Shown: positions 40,695 through 49,304 of the stretch, in pieces
Layout of the letters: each line of letters opens with the position of its first letter
Numbering within the stretch: the stretch's first letter is position 1
Assembly (NCBI RefSeq): GCF_002217395.1
Contig: NZ_MUHD01000005.1
Location: 1-64,000, forward strand
Reading direction: 5' to 3'
Source: Flavobacterium plurextorum
Lineage (GTDB): Bacteria > Bacteroidota > Bacteroidia > Flavobacteriales > Flavobacteriaceae
DNA length: 64,000 nucleotides
The notes under the pieces: generated by a model
Told to the model about the DNA's origin: nothing
Databases searched by the model: none
Seen by the model: only the letters and a program-made list of their open reading frames with translations
Translations under genes and position numbers: made by a program

Positions 40695-41018
40695 ATGAAA
40701 TGGATCGCAATAGTATTATCACTTTACTTAACAGTACTTTCAAATATGCCTTGTGCAGATGTGGAAGTGGGTAGTGCTATGCATAAAACAGCTCAGTTTT
40801 CATCAGAAAACAATCATTCTCATGATAAAGACAATGATTTATGTTCTCCTTTTTGCGCTTGTAATTGCTGCGGAGCACAAATTTTGACTTTTCAATATTC
40901 TGTGAGTTACGATTTTCCTGCTGTTCACACCATTATTTCAACTTCTTTACCAAATTACATTTCTGTATTTACTTCTAATTTTTATGGAAGTATTTGGCAG
41001 CCGCCTCAAATAGCATAA
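40695..41018 (+). CDS. Small exported Cys/His-rich protein at the head of a metal-efflux locus
   Basis: 107 aa. Hydrophobic signal segment (MKWIAIVLSLYLTVLSN), then a His-Asp stretch (NNHSHDKDND) directly before a cysteine cluster CSPFCACNCCG (five Cys in 11 residues, about 50-60). The rest is aromatic-rich. It resembles the small DUF6660-type proteins seen near CzcA genes in Bacteroidota; I am moderately sure of that. The Cys/His mix suggests binding of soft or borderline metals in the periplasm. Two palindromes (41078-41094, 41102-41117) separate it from the pump gene 126 bases downstream. Confidence 0.65.
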   Translation: MKWIAIVLSLYLTVLSNMPCADVEVGSAMHKTAQFSSENNHSHDKDNDLCSPFCACNCCGAQILTFQYSVSYDFPAVHTIISTSLPNYISVFTSNFYGSIWQPPQIA

Positions 41019-41077
41019 TGATAACCCAATTGTTTAGTTTTAAATTTTAAAACTAGAGAATTATTTGGGTCAGAGAA

Positions 41078-41117
41078 TTGTGGACTTTCCACAAAATCAC
41101 AAGACAAATTTTTGTCT
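41078..41117. promoter_or_regulatory. Paired palindromes before the RND pump gene
   Basis: TTGTGGA-CTT-TCCACAA (41078-41094) and AGACAAA-TT-TTTGTCT (41102-41117) are both perfect, 7 bases apart and 28 bases before the pump ATG. They could be operator sites of a metal-responsive regulator or mRNA hairpins. No regulator gene lies nearby. Confidence 0.4.
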
Positions 41118-41144
41118 AATTTCTCATGTCATTAAATATTTCAA

Positions 41145-44100
41145 ATGCTAGATAAAATCATTCAGTTTAGTATACGAAACAAATTCGTTATACTATTGTT
41201 TACCCTTGTTTTAATAGCTTGGGGAAGCTATTCACTTAAAAAATTACCACTTGATGCCTTGCCGGACGTAACCAATAATCAAGTTCAAATTATTACAACC
41301 GCACCTACTTTGGCAAGTCAAGAGGTCGAACAATTAATTACATATCCATTAGAACAAGCTGTAAAAACAGTTCCAGATATTATAGAACTACGCAGTATTT
41401 CACGTTTTGGATTATCTGTTGTTACCGTTGTTTTTGAAGATGATGTCGATATTTATTGGGCGCGTGAACAAATATTTCAGCGTTTAAAACAAGCCGAAGA
41501 AAACATTCCAGAATATGCAGGTTCGCCTGAATTGGCACCAATTTCTACAGGTTTAGGTGAAATTTATCAATACGATGTTTATGCCAAAAAAGGATACGAA
41601 AATAAATACGATGCCGTAAAACTAAGAACCATTCAAGATTGGATAATTATTCCGCAATTGCAAGGAATTAAAGGAGTTGCGGACGTAAGTACTTGGGGCG
41701 GGAGATTAAAACAATATGAAATTGCCGTAAACCCAAATACATTGAACAGTCTTGGCGTAACCATTACCGAGATTTTTGATGCTTTAGAAAAAAACAATCA
41801 AAATACAGGCGGCGCTTACATTGAAAAGGATCAATATGCTTTTTTTATTCGCGGCGTCGGAATGGCAAAAGGAGTTAAAGATCTTGGAAATGTAGTGGTT
41901 AAAAACCGAAACGGTTCACCAGTTCTGGTGCGTGACGTAGCGCAGGTTCGCGAAGGCGTTGCATTGCGTTATGGAGCATCAACTAAAGACGGTAAAGGCG
42001 AAATCGTGTCAGGAATGGTTTTGATGTTGAAAGGAGAAAATTCCAGCGCAGTTGTTGATCGCGTTAAAGAAAGAATGATCCAAATTAATAAAAGTCTGCC
42101 AGAAGGCGTTGTTGCCGAAGCTTTTATCGATCGTGGAAAATTAGTTGATAACGCCATCGGAACCGTTACAAAAAACTTATTAGAAGGAGCTTTAATTGTC
42201 ATTTTTGTATTGATTTTATTTTTAGGAAATCTTCGTGCAGGATTAATTGTAGCCTCTGTAATTCCGCTTGCAATGCTTTTTGCTATTATTTTGATGAATG
42301 CCTTTGGCGTAAGCGGCAATTTAATGAGTCTGGGAGCAATTGATTTTGGAATTATTGTTGACGGTGCCGTGATTATTGTCGAAGCTTCCATGCATCATTT
42401 GCAGAAACTCAAACGTAAAAAAGAACTTTCGCAGGAAGAAATGGATGCTGAAATCTATAATTCGGCATCAAAAATTAGAAATAGTGCCGCTTTTGGCGAA
42501 ATCATAATTTTGATTGTGTATTTACCAATTCTGGCTTTAGTGGGCACCGAAGGAAAAATGTTCAAACCAATGGCAATGACAGTTGGTTTTGCTGTTATTG
42601 GTGCATTTATACTTTCGCTGACATATGTACCAATGATGAGTGCTTTATTTCTTTCGAAAAAAACAGAACATAAAGAAAATTTCAGCGACAGAATGATGCG
42701 TTGGTTCGAGAATTTATACACACCATTTTTAAGCAAAGCACTTCAGTTTAAAAAAGTAGTTTTAGGAGCTTCTTTAGGATTGTTTGTATTAGGTGTTATA
42801 GTTTTTCAGAATATGGGAGGAGAATTTATTCCGACTATTGAAGAAGGCGATTTGGCTATTAATGCAACAATTATGACAGGAAGTTCGCTTACGCAGATGG
42901 TTGAAACTACCACTAAGTACGAGCAGATTCTAAAAGCTAAATTTCCTGAGATAAAAACAATAGTAACCAAAATTGGAAGTGGCGAAATCCCAACAGATCC
43001 AATGCCGATTGAAAGCGGTGATTTGATTATTGTTTTGAAAGACAAAAAAGAATGGAAAGGCAAGTATCGCAATTGGGTAGAACTGGCAAATGCGATGAAA
43101 AAAGAAATGGAAGTGATTCCAGGAGCTAATATTGAAATTTCGCAGCCAATTCAAATGCGTTTTAACGAATTAATGACAGGAAGCCGAAGCGATATTGCAA
43201 TCAAGATTTTTGGAGATGATTTGGAAATTCTAGATTCAAAAGCAACTGAGTTAATTTCGAAGATTAAAAGCATTGAAGGAATTGGCGATTTAAAAGCGGA
43301 TAAAGTAACAGGTCTGCCGCAAATAACAATTAAATACGATTACAACAAAATCGCCTTATACGGTTTGAATATTTCTGATATTAATCAAATCATTCGTTCG
43401 TCGTTTGCGGGAGAAAGCGCAGGAAAAATCTACGATGAAAGCAAACGATTTGATGTTGTGGTTAGAATGAATGAAGATAATCGTGCTGATATTACTGATG
43501 TAAGCAATTTGTTTATTCCGCTTCCAAGCGGACAGCAGGTACCGCTTTCTCAGGTGGCGACAGTCGATTACGAGCAAGGGCCGGTTCAGGTGGTTCGTGA
43601 AGATGGGAAACGTAGAATTACGGTTGGATTAAATGTACGCGGACGTGATATTAAAACGGTTGTTGAAGAAATTCAACAAAAGCTGGATAAAGATTTTAAA
43701 CTTCCAGCAGGTTATTATGTAACGTATGGCGGACAATTTGAAAATTTGATCGAAGCGACAAAAAGACTTTCAATCGCATTGCCTATTGCTTTAAGCTTGA
43801 TTTTAATACTGCTTTATTTTACATTCAAAAGTTACAAGCAGGCTCTTTTAATATTTACAGCAATTCCTCTGTCTGCAATTGGAGGTGTTTTTGCACTTTC
43901 ACTGCGCGGAATGCCGTTTAGTATTTCTGCGGGAATTGGATTTATTGCTTTGTTTGGAATTGCGGTTCTTAACGGAATTGTCTTGATTTCGTGTTTTAAC
44001 CAATTAAAAACGGAAGGAATTTTAGATCCGATGCAAAGAATCTTAATTGGAACCAAAACCAGATTACGTCCCGTTTTAATGACTGCTGCGGTAGCTTCAT

Positions 44101-44264
44101 TAGGATTTTTGCCAATGGCGTTGTCTACAAGCGGTGGAGCCGAGGTTCAGAAACCGTTGGCTACAGTTGTAATTGGCGGATTGTTTTCGGCAACTTTATT
44201 GACTTTAATTGTTTTGCCGATTTTGTATTTAATGTTAGAGAGACTTAAACGCAAAGAACGCTAA
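41145..44264 (+). CDS. Heavy-metal RND efflux pump (CzcA/CusA family)
   Basis: 1039 aa, the full family length. Inner-membrane proton antiporter that drives metal out through the fusion protein and channel encoded next. N-terminal LDKIIQFSIRNKFVILLF helix, porter loops, and TM4 motif DFGIIVDGAVIIVE with Asp400, Asp406 and Glu413. This D-D-E set marks the zinc/cobalt/cadmium (CzcA) branch; copper pumps lack it. The C-terminal half repeats the fold (GIGFIALFGIAVLNGIVLIS). The last codons (LKRKER and stop) lie in a dispersed repeat at 44245-44376 that runs into the next gene. No gene symbol given because the metal is inferred. Confidence 0.92.
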   Translation: MLDKIIQFSIRNKFVILLFTLVLIAWGSYSLKKLPLDALPDVTNNQVQIITTAPTLASQEVEQLITYPLEQAVKTVPDIIELRSISRFGLSVVTVVFEDDVDIYWAREQIFQRLKQAEENIPEYAGSPELAPISTGLGEIYQYDVYAKKGYENKYDAVKLRTIQDWIIIPQLQGIKGVADVSTWGGRLKQYEIAVNPNTLNSLGVTITEIFDALEKNNQNTGGAYIEKDQYAFFIRGVGMAKGVKDLGNVVVKNRNGSPVLVRDVAQVREGVALRYGASTKDGKGEIVSGMVLMLKGENSSAVVDRVKERMIQINKSLPEGVVAEAFIDRGKLVDNAIGTVTKNLLEGALIVIFVLILFLGNLRAGLIVASVIPLAMLFAIILMNAFGVSGNLMSLGAIDFGIIVDGAVIIVEASMHHLQKLKRKKELSQEEMDAEIYNSASKIRNSAAFGEIIILIVYLPILALVGTEGKMFKPMAMTVGFAVIGAFILSLTYVPMMSALFLSKKTEHKENFSDRMMRWFENLYTPFLSKALQFKKVVLGASLGLFVLGVIVFQNMGGEFIPTIEEGDLAINATIMTGSSLTQMVETTTKYEQILKAKFPEIKTIVTKIGSGEIPTDPMPIESGDLIIVLKDKKEWKGKYRNWVELANAMKKEMEVIPGANIEISQPIQMRFNELMTGSRSDIAIKIFGDDLEILDSKATELISKIKSIEGIGDLKADKVTGLPQITIKYDYNKIALYGLNISDINQIIRSSFAGESAGKIYDESKRFDVVVRMNEDNRADITDVSNLFIPLPSGQQVPLSQVATVDYEQGPVQVVREDGKRRITVGLNVRGRDIKTVVEEIQQKLDKDFKLPAGYYVTYGGQFENLIEATKRLSIALPIALSLILILLYFTFKSYKQALLIFTAIPLSAIGGVFALSLRGMPFSISAGIGFIALFGIAVLNGIVLISCFNQLKTEGILDPMQRILIGTKTRLRPVLMTAAVASLGFLPMALSTSGGAEVQKPLATVVIGGLFSATLLTLIVLPILYLMLERLKRKER

Positions 44265-44376
44265 GGTTTACGCAAAGGACACAAAGAAAATTAAAAAAAG
44301 ATGAAAAACTTAAAATACACTCACAGAAATTTAACCTTCGCGAACTTCGCGCATTCTTTGCGAACTTTGCGGTTAA
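44245..44376. repeat. CGCAAAG palindromic repeat spanning the pump stop and channel start
   Basis: TTAAACGCAAAG (44245-44256) and CTTTGCGGTTAA (44365-44376) are near-perfect terminal arms, with further CGCAAAGG and CTTTGCG/TTCGCG units inside. It covers the pump gene's last codons, the ribosome-binding region and the first 25 codons of the channel gene. Related copies are at 45604-45695 and 60116-60251. Confidence 0.75.
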
Positions 44377-45581
44377 ACAAGTTTCTATTGGCGAATAAAA
44401 CGTTGTGGTTAATCACATTTTTACTGATAACCACACTGGCATCAGCGCAAACTAAAATATCATTAGAAAAAGCAATTGAGCTTGCTAAATCAAACAATAT
44501 TGATTTAAAAATTGCCGATAAGGAAATAGAAAAGCAGAAGACTTTACAAAAAACTGCTTTTCAGCCAGATCCGCTTCAGGTGCAATATCAAGGCGGACAG
44601 TTTAACAGTGCGGATTATGATCATAATGTTTCCGTGCAGCAATTTTTTCCGTTAGGAAACATTACAAAGGCTAACAGACAGTTACAGGAAGAACTGGCAA
44701 AATTGGCAGAGAAACGTAAAGCTTTATCATCTTATGAAATTGAAAAAGCGGTGACATTGGCTTATTATCAATATTTGTACGGAATTTCGATTCAGAAGTT
44801 AAATTCTGAGTTAAATGAGATTTATACCAAATTTCTAAAAAATGCTGAGCTTCGTTTTAAAACTGGAGAAAGCGGTAATATTGAGGTAATAAGTGCTAAA
44901 GCGAAAGTAAAAGAAATCGAAACTCAGAAAGAACAATTGGCTTATGATATGGCAATTTATCAAAAGCAGCTTCAGTTTTTCATTCAAACGAATGAAAATA
45001 TACTGCCAGATGAATCGACTTCGTTAAAGTATTCTTTTATTGAAAATCAGGATTCAAAAGCAGAAAGTGTAATGACCGATTTGTATCAACAAGAGATTTC
45101 GGTTTTTCAAAAGGAAGCTAAAACATTTAAAGCTATGCGAACGCCAAAGGTAGGTTTAGGTTATTTTGCACAAACGATTAATAAAGAATCTTTATTTCAA
45201 GGTTTTACAGCCGGTCTTCAGATTCCGTTATTTGGAGGAGTAAATACAGCAAAAGCAAAAGCGGCTGAGATTAGTATTTCGCAATCACAATTGGCATTAG
45301 ATAAAAATAGAATTATGCTGAATCTTCAAAAAGAAGAATTACAGAACAACTTCAAAAAACAGCAGAAGAATCTGGATTATTATCAAAATGAAGGTTTACA
45401 ATACGCCAATCAGATTATTGAAACAGCACAAAAAACGTATGCAAACGGCGATTTGAGTTACTGGTCTTATATTAGTTTTTTAAATCAGGCAATCGATATT
45501 AAAAAACAATTTGCAGAAGCAACACATAGTTTTAATCAAAGTGCTATCGAACTCCAATTTCCAACCATCAAAAACAATTAA
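44301..45581 (+). CDS. TolC-family outer-membrane efflux channel (CzcC-like)
   Basis: 426 aa. Forms the outer-membrane/periplasmic tunnel of the RND pump. After the signal region, KISLEKAIELAKSNNIDLKIADKEIEKQK starts the first OEP repeat; long coiled helices and TAGLQIPLFGG (barrel-turn motif) follow. The N-terminus is unusual: about 25 residues (THRNLTFANFAHSLRTLRL) precede a normal signal peptide core (TLWLITFLLITTLASAQ), and they are encoded by the repeat at 44245-44376. Either the ATG at 44301 is used and the extension is tolerated, or translation starts later at a TTG. It lies 36 bases after the pump gene and ends 1 base before the fusion gene start. Confidence 0.88.
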   Translation: MKNLKYTHRNLTFANFAHSLRTLRLNKFLLANKTLWLITFLLITTLASAQTKISLEKAIELAKSNNIDLKIADKEIEKQKTLQKTAFQPDPLQVQYQGGQFNSADYDHNVSVQQFFPLGNITKANRQLQEELAKLAEKRKALSSYEIEKAVTLAYYQYLYGISIQKLNSELNEIYTKFLKNAELRFKTGESGNIEVISAKAKVKEIETQKEQLAYDMAIYQKQLQFFIQTNENILPDESTSLKYSFIENQDSKAESVMTDLYQQEISVFQKEAKTFKAMRTPKVGLGYFAQTINKESLFQGFTAGLQIPLFGGVNTAKAKAAEISISQSQLALDKNRIMLNLQKEELQNNFKKQQKNLDYYQNEGLQYANQIIETAQKTYANGDLSYWSYISFLNQAIDIKKQFAEATHSFNQSAIELQFPTIKNN

Positions 45582-45582
45582 A

Positions 45583-46845
45583 ATGAAAAACATACTTATA
45601 TATTTAACCGCAAAGAGCGCTGAGGTTTCGCAAAGAGCGCAAAGTTTAATTTCTTCGCGTACCTTGCGCTTTTTCCTTGCGTTCTTTGCGGTTACATTAA
45701 TCTCGTGCAATGAAAAAAAGGCAGAAGAAACAAAAGAAGAAGAAAAGTCTACTACAGAAGTTGCATTAACAGAATCTCAATATAAAACGGTAGGAATTGA
45801 AACAGGATTTGTTGAAGAAAGGAATCTTAACAAGATCATCAAAGCAAATGGATATACTACAGTTCCTCCACAAAATTCTGCTGAGGTTTCGACTTTAATC
45901 GGTGGAACGGTGAAGGATATTTTTGTTTTAGAAGGAACTTTTGTCAATAAAGGAAAAGTATTGGCAACCATTCAAAATCTTGAAGTTATCGAAATGCAGG
46001 AAGAATATCATTCGGCAACAGCCAATGTTGAATATCTGCAGTTAGAATACAATCGTCAGAAAACATTAAGTGACGAAAACGTAAATCCGAGAAAAACATT
46101 TCAGGAAGTAAAAGCCAAATTAGCAGCGGAAAGAGCGCGAGCACAAGCCGCAAAAAACAAATTAGAAGCTTTGCATGTTTCTACAAAAGGAAGTACTTCT
46201 GTAGTTCCAATTGTGGCGCCGATTAACGGTTATGTGGGGAAAATTAATATTGCCAAAGGTGCTTTTGCACAAACGGGAGTTTCTTTGTTTGAAGTAGTAG
46301 ACAATAGTCAGATGCATTTAGATTTGAATGTTTATGAAAAAGATTTAGGTTCAATTTCGATTGGTCAGGTTATCGATTTTGTATTAACAAATCAATCTAA
46401 TAAATCAATTAAAGGAAAGATCTTCGGAATCAATAAATCATTTTCTAACGAAAGTAAAACTGTTGCAGTTCATGCTAAAATTGATCCAGCCGATGCAAAA
46501 GGATTGATTCCGGGAATGTACGTTTCGGCAAATATTAATATTGTTAATGCAACTGTTCCGGCTTTACCAAAAGATGCCGTAGTTCGAAATGCCGATAAAT
46601 ACTTTGTTTTTGTACAGGAAGAAGCACATGCCGAAGAAAAGCACGAACATGCAGCAGGTGAAAAAGAAGAAGCTCACGAGAAAGAAGTTCATTTTAAAGC
46701 CGTTGAAGTGGTTCCAGGAACAACAGATTTAGGTTTTACAGAAATTAAGTTTGTTGGTGCAATTGAATCAGGAGCTAAAATTGTTACAAAAGGAGCATTT
46801 TATTTGTTGTCTGCCATGAAAGGCGGAGGTGAGCACAGTCACTAG
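45583..46845 (+). CDS. RND periplasmic adaptor (membrane-fusion lipoprotein, CzcB-like)
   Basis: 420 aa from ATG 45583. Links pump and channel. Barrel-sandwich motif GTVKDIFVLEGTFVNKGKVLATIQNLEVIEMQEEY, helical hairpin, then lipoyl half 2 (IVAPINGYVGKINIAKGAFAQTGVSLFEVVD) and beta-barrel domain. Its signal peptide is long: a 29-residue n-region, core FFLAFFAVT and lipobox LISC (Cys42). Residues 8-38 are encoded by a CGCAAAG palindromic repeat. A His/Glu-rich insertion (EEAHAEEKHEHAAGEKEEAHEKE, about residues 345-372, given here in part) is typical of zinc-handling fusion proteins. The frame before 45583 overlaps the channel gene. Confidence 0.9.
   Translation: MKNILIYLTAKSAEVSQRAQSLISSRTLRFFLAFFAVTLISCNEKKAEETKEEEKSTTEVALTESQYKTVGIETGFVEERNLNKIIKANGYTTVPPQNSAEVSTLIGGTVKDIFVLEGTFVNKGKVLATIQNLEVIEMQEEYHSATANVEYLQLEYNRQKTLSDENVNPRKTFQEVKAKLAAERARAQAAKNKLEALHVSTKGSTSVVPIVAPINGYVGKINIAKGAFAQTGVSLFEVVDNSQMHLDLNVYEKDLGSISIGQVIDFVLTNQSNKSIKGKIFGINKSFSNESKTVAVHAKIDPADAKGLIPGMYVSANINIVNATVPALPKDAVVRNADKYFVFVQEEAHAEEKHEHAAGEKEEAHEKEVHFKAVEVVPGTTDLGFTEIKFVGAIESGAKIVTKGAFYLLSAMKGGGEHSH
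45604..45695. repeat. CGCAAAG palindromic repeat inside the fusion-protein signal peptide
   Basis: TTAACCGCAAAGAGCGC at the left and, on the right, CTTGCGTTCTTTGCGGTTA at 45676-45694 are inverted arms, with CGCAAAGAGCGCAAAG and TTGCGC units inside. The whole repeat is in frame without a stop and encodes residues 8-38 of the adaptor. Confidence 0.78.
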
Positions 46846-47240
46846 ATTATTAGCCTAAAAAGTTTTTGATGTTGCAATGAATTAATTTTACAATCCCAAT
46901 AACCATTGGCAGCTAAGTTTTTAAGATTTAATTAGAATTGCCTCCAGCTTTAGCTGGAGGTAATAAATTTGAAGTAGAATAGTGGCTTTAGCCAAACTCA
47001 TGCAATTTTGACTAAAGCCATAAATTAGAATTTAGTTGACCTCCAGCTAAAGCTGGAGGCAATTAAAAACAGTTGCTTTAAGACTTCGTCTCGATAGTAA
47101 AGGTTTCTAATAACAAATAGTAGAGTTAATTTTTAATAAAAAACTTAGTGGCTTAGTGCCTTTGCAGCAATGAACTTTGACATAAAAACCGTAAATTTAG
47201 TGCATTATTTAGAAAAAGTTTAAACAAGAAGTTTCCCCTC
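46846..47240. repeat. Intergenic repeat block with a 26-bp inverted pair of palindromes
   Basis: No gene is seen in this 395-base gap. The segment at 46936-46961 (core GCCTCCAGCTTTAGCTGGAGG) is itself a palindrome and is exactly the reverse complement of 47039-47064, so the 129-bp element has long terminal inverted repeats, each a hairpin. Between them lies a weaker hairpin, GTGGCTTTAGCC ... ACTAAAGCCAT. At 47141-47162 an ACTTAGTGGCTTAGTGCCTTTGC remnant (partly quoted) belongs to another repeat. A promoter for the ATPase gene is not clear. Confidence 0.8.
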
Positions 47241-49238
47241 ATGATACATCAAGATAAAGAAATAAAAAGCACAAAAAATAAAGCAAAATCATCCTGCAGC
47301 TGTTCGCATGATGAACCTGTACATTCTGATAATGACGGACATGATCATGGACATGATCACGAACATAACAGCGAAGGAAGTTTATTTAAAATGTTTCTGC
47401 CTGCCATCATATCCTTTGTTTTATTACTTATAGGAATTGGTTTTGATAACTATTTTCCGCAAACTTGGTTTTCAGGTTATGTAAGGATTGCTTGGTATGC
47501 TGCTGCTTATCTTCCAGTAGGTTTTCCTGTTTTGAGAGAAGCTTATGAAAGCATTATAAAAGGAGATGTTTTTTCGGAGTTTTTTTTAATGTGTATTGCT
47601 ACAATCGGAGCATTTGCAATTGGAGAATATCCAGAAGGTGTTGCAGTTATGCTGTTTTATACCATTGGAGAAACATTTCAAGGAATGGCAGTCAGCAAAG
47701 CAAAATCGAATATTAAAAGTCTATTAGATTCACGCCCTGATGAGGTTACTATTTTTGAAAATAATATTGCTGTAAAAGTAAAAGCTTTTGAAGTGAAAAT
47801 AGGATCAGTTATTCAGCTTAAAGCTGGAGAAAAACTGGGATTAGATGGAGAGTTATTATCAGATACAGCTTCCTTTAATACGGCAGCTTTAACGGGAGAA
47901 AGTAAACCAGACACCAAAAAGAAAGGCGAAACAGTTCTTGCAGGAATGATAAACGAGAATACAATTGTTCAAGTAAAGGTTACAACTGCATACAGCGACA
48001 GTAAATTATCTAAAATTCTAGAATTGGTTCAAACAGCAGTAACCAAAAAAGCGCCTGCAGAATTGTTTATTAGAAAGTTTGCCAAAATCTACACTCCAAT
48101 TGTCGTTTATCTCGCAATCGCAATTTGTGTACTGCCAGCGTTTTTTGTAGATCATTATATATTTAATGAATGGTTGTACCGCGCGTTAGTTTTCTTGGTT
48201 ATTTCTTGTCCGTGTGCGTTAGTAATTAGTATTCCGCTAGGATATTTTGGCGGAATTGGAGCGGCAAGTAAAAACGGAATCTTGTTTAAAGGCAGTAATT
48301 ATCTAGACAGTATTTCGGTTATACAGAATGTTGTAATGGACAAAACCGGAACAATGACGGAAGGTGTTTTTAAAGTTCAGGAAGTAATTATTAATCCTGA
48401 ATTTGATAAAAAAGAAATTCTGAATCTGGTAAATGTTTTAGAAAGTCATAGTACGCATCCTGTTGCAACCGCAATTCATAATTATGTAGGGCAAATTGAT
48501 TCATCGATTGAATTGAAAAATGTTGAGGAAATTTCAGGACACGGATTAAAGGCACTTTTTAACGGAAAGGAATTGCATGTTGGTAATTTTAAACTCTTGG
48601 ATAAGTTTGCGATACCGTACAATATAGATCCCAGCACAGTTGTTTATACGACAATTGCCATCGCATACGACAGAAAATTTGCAGGTTATTTGACCATCGC
48701 AGATGAAATTAAAAAAGACGCGCAGGAAACGGTTACTAAACTAAAAGCATTAGGTGTAAAAGTAACAATGTTAAGCGGTGATAAAACAAATGTGGTTCAG
48801 TTTGTAGCCGATAAATTGGGTATTACCAATGCTTTTGGAGATTTGCTTCCCGAAGATAAAGTAAATAAAGTAAATGAAATTAAGGCTAAAAACGAAACTG
48901 TTGCATTTGTTGGTGACGGCGTAAACGATGCGCCGGTTATTGCTTTAAGCACGGTAGGAATTGCGATGGGAGGTTTAGGAAGCGACGCCGCAATCGAAAC
49001 TGCCGATGTTGTAATTCAAGATGATAAACCAAGTAAAATCGCAATGGCAATTAATATTGGAAAACAAACCAAAAAAATTGTCTGGCAGAATATTACGCTC
49101 GCTTTTGTTGTAAAGGCTTTTGTGCTGATTTTAGGCGCAGGCGGACTAGCAACTATGTGGGAAGCCGTTTTTGCCGATGTTGGAGTTGCCTTACTGGCGA
49201 TATTGAATGCCGTAAGAATTCAGAAAATGAAGTTTTAA
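47241..49238 (+). CDS. Heavy-metal P1B-type ATPase (Zn/Cd/Co type)
   Basis: 665 aa. Inner-membrane pump exporting metal ions from the cytoplasm. No HMA domain; instead an N-terminal Cys/His-rich tail (SSCSCSHDEP, then DGHDHGHDHEH). Core marks: TGES phosphatase loop in ALTGESKPD, CPC metal site (323-325) in ISCPCALVISIPLGYFGGIG, DKTGTMTEG with Asp367 phosphorylation, the HP locus in SHSTHPVATAI, and GDGVNDAPVIALSTVGIAMG. The CPC site and the His-rich tail suggest zinc/cadmium. It follows the RND genes by 395 bases that contain repeats, so its expression may be separate. Confidence 0.93.
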   Translation: MIHQDKEIKSTKNKAKSSCSCSHDEPVHSDNDGHDHGHDHEHNSEGSLFKMFLPAIISFVLLLIGIGFDNYFPQTWFSGYVRIAWYAAAYLPVGFPVLREAYESIIKGDVFSEFFLMCIATIGAFAIGEYPEGVAVMLFYTIGETFQGMAVSKAKSNIKSLLDSRPDEVTIFENNIAVKVKAFEVKIGSVIQLKAGEKLGLDGELLSDTASFNTAALTGESKPDTKKKGETVLAGMINENTIVQVKVTTAYSDSKLSKILELVQTAVTKKAPAELFIRKFAKIYTPIVVYLAIAICVLPAFFVDHYIFNEWLYRALVFLVISCPCALVISIPLGYFGGIGAASKNGILFKGSNYLDSISVIQNVVMDKTGTMTEGVFKVQEVIINPEFDKKEILNLVNVLESHSTHPVATAIHNYVGQIDSSIELKNVEEISGHGLKALFNGKELHVGNFKLLDKFAIPYNIDPSTVVYTTIAIAYDRKFAGYLTIADEIKKDAQETVTKLKALGVKVTMLSGDKTNVVQFVADKLGITNAFGDLLPEDKVNKVNEIKAKNETVAFVGDGVNDAPVIALSTVGIAMGGLGSDAAIETADVVIQDDKPSKIAMAINIGKQTKKIVWQNITLAFVVKAFVLILGAGGLATMWEAVFADVGVALLAILNAVRIQKMKF

Positions 49239-49255
49239 CATTAAATTAATATAGA

Positions 49256-49290
49256 TAAAGCCCAATTCAAATTACTTGAATTGGGCTTTA
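49256..49290. terminator. Bidirectional terminator between ATPase and tautomerase genes
   Basis: TAAAGCCCAATTCAA and TTGAATTGGGCTTTA are perfect 15-bp arms with a five-base loop between convergent genes. Confidence 0.9.
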
Positions 49291-49304
49291 TATTTTTAGC
49301 AGTG

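Noticed and set aside
41969..43577. Several minus-strand frames inside the RND pump gene
   Set aside because: Shadows of a strongly conserved plus-strand gene.
46936..47064. Possible CRISPR-like repeat
   Set aside because: Only two units in inverted, not direct, order, with no spacers and no cas genes.
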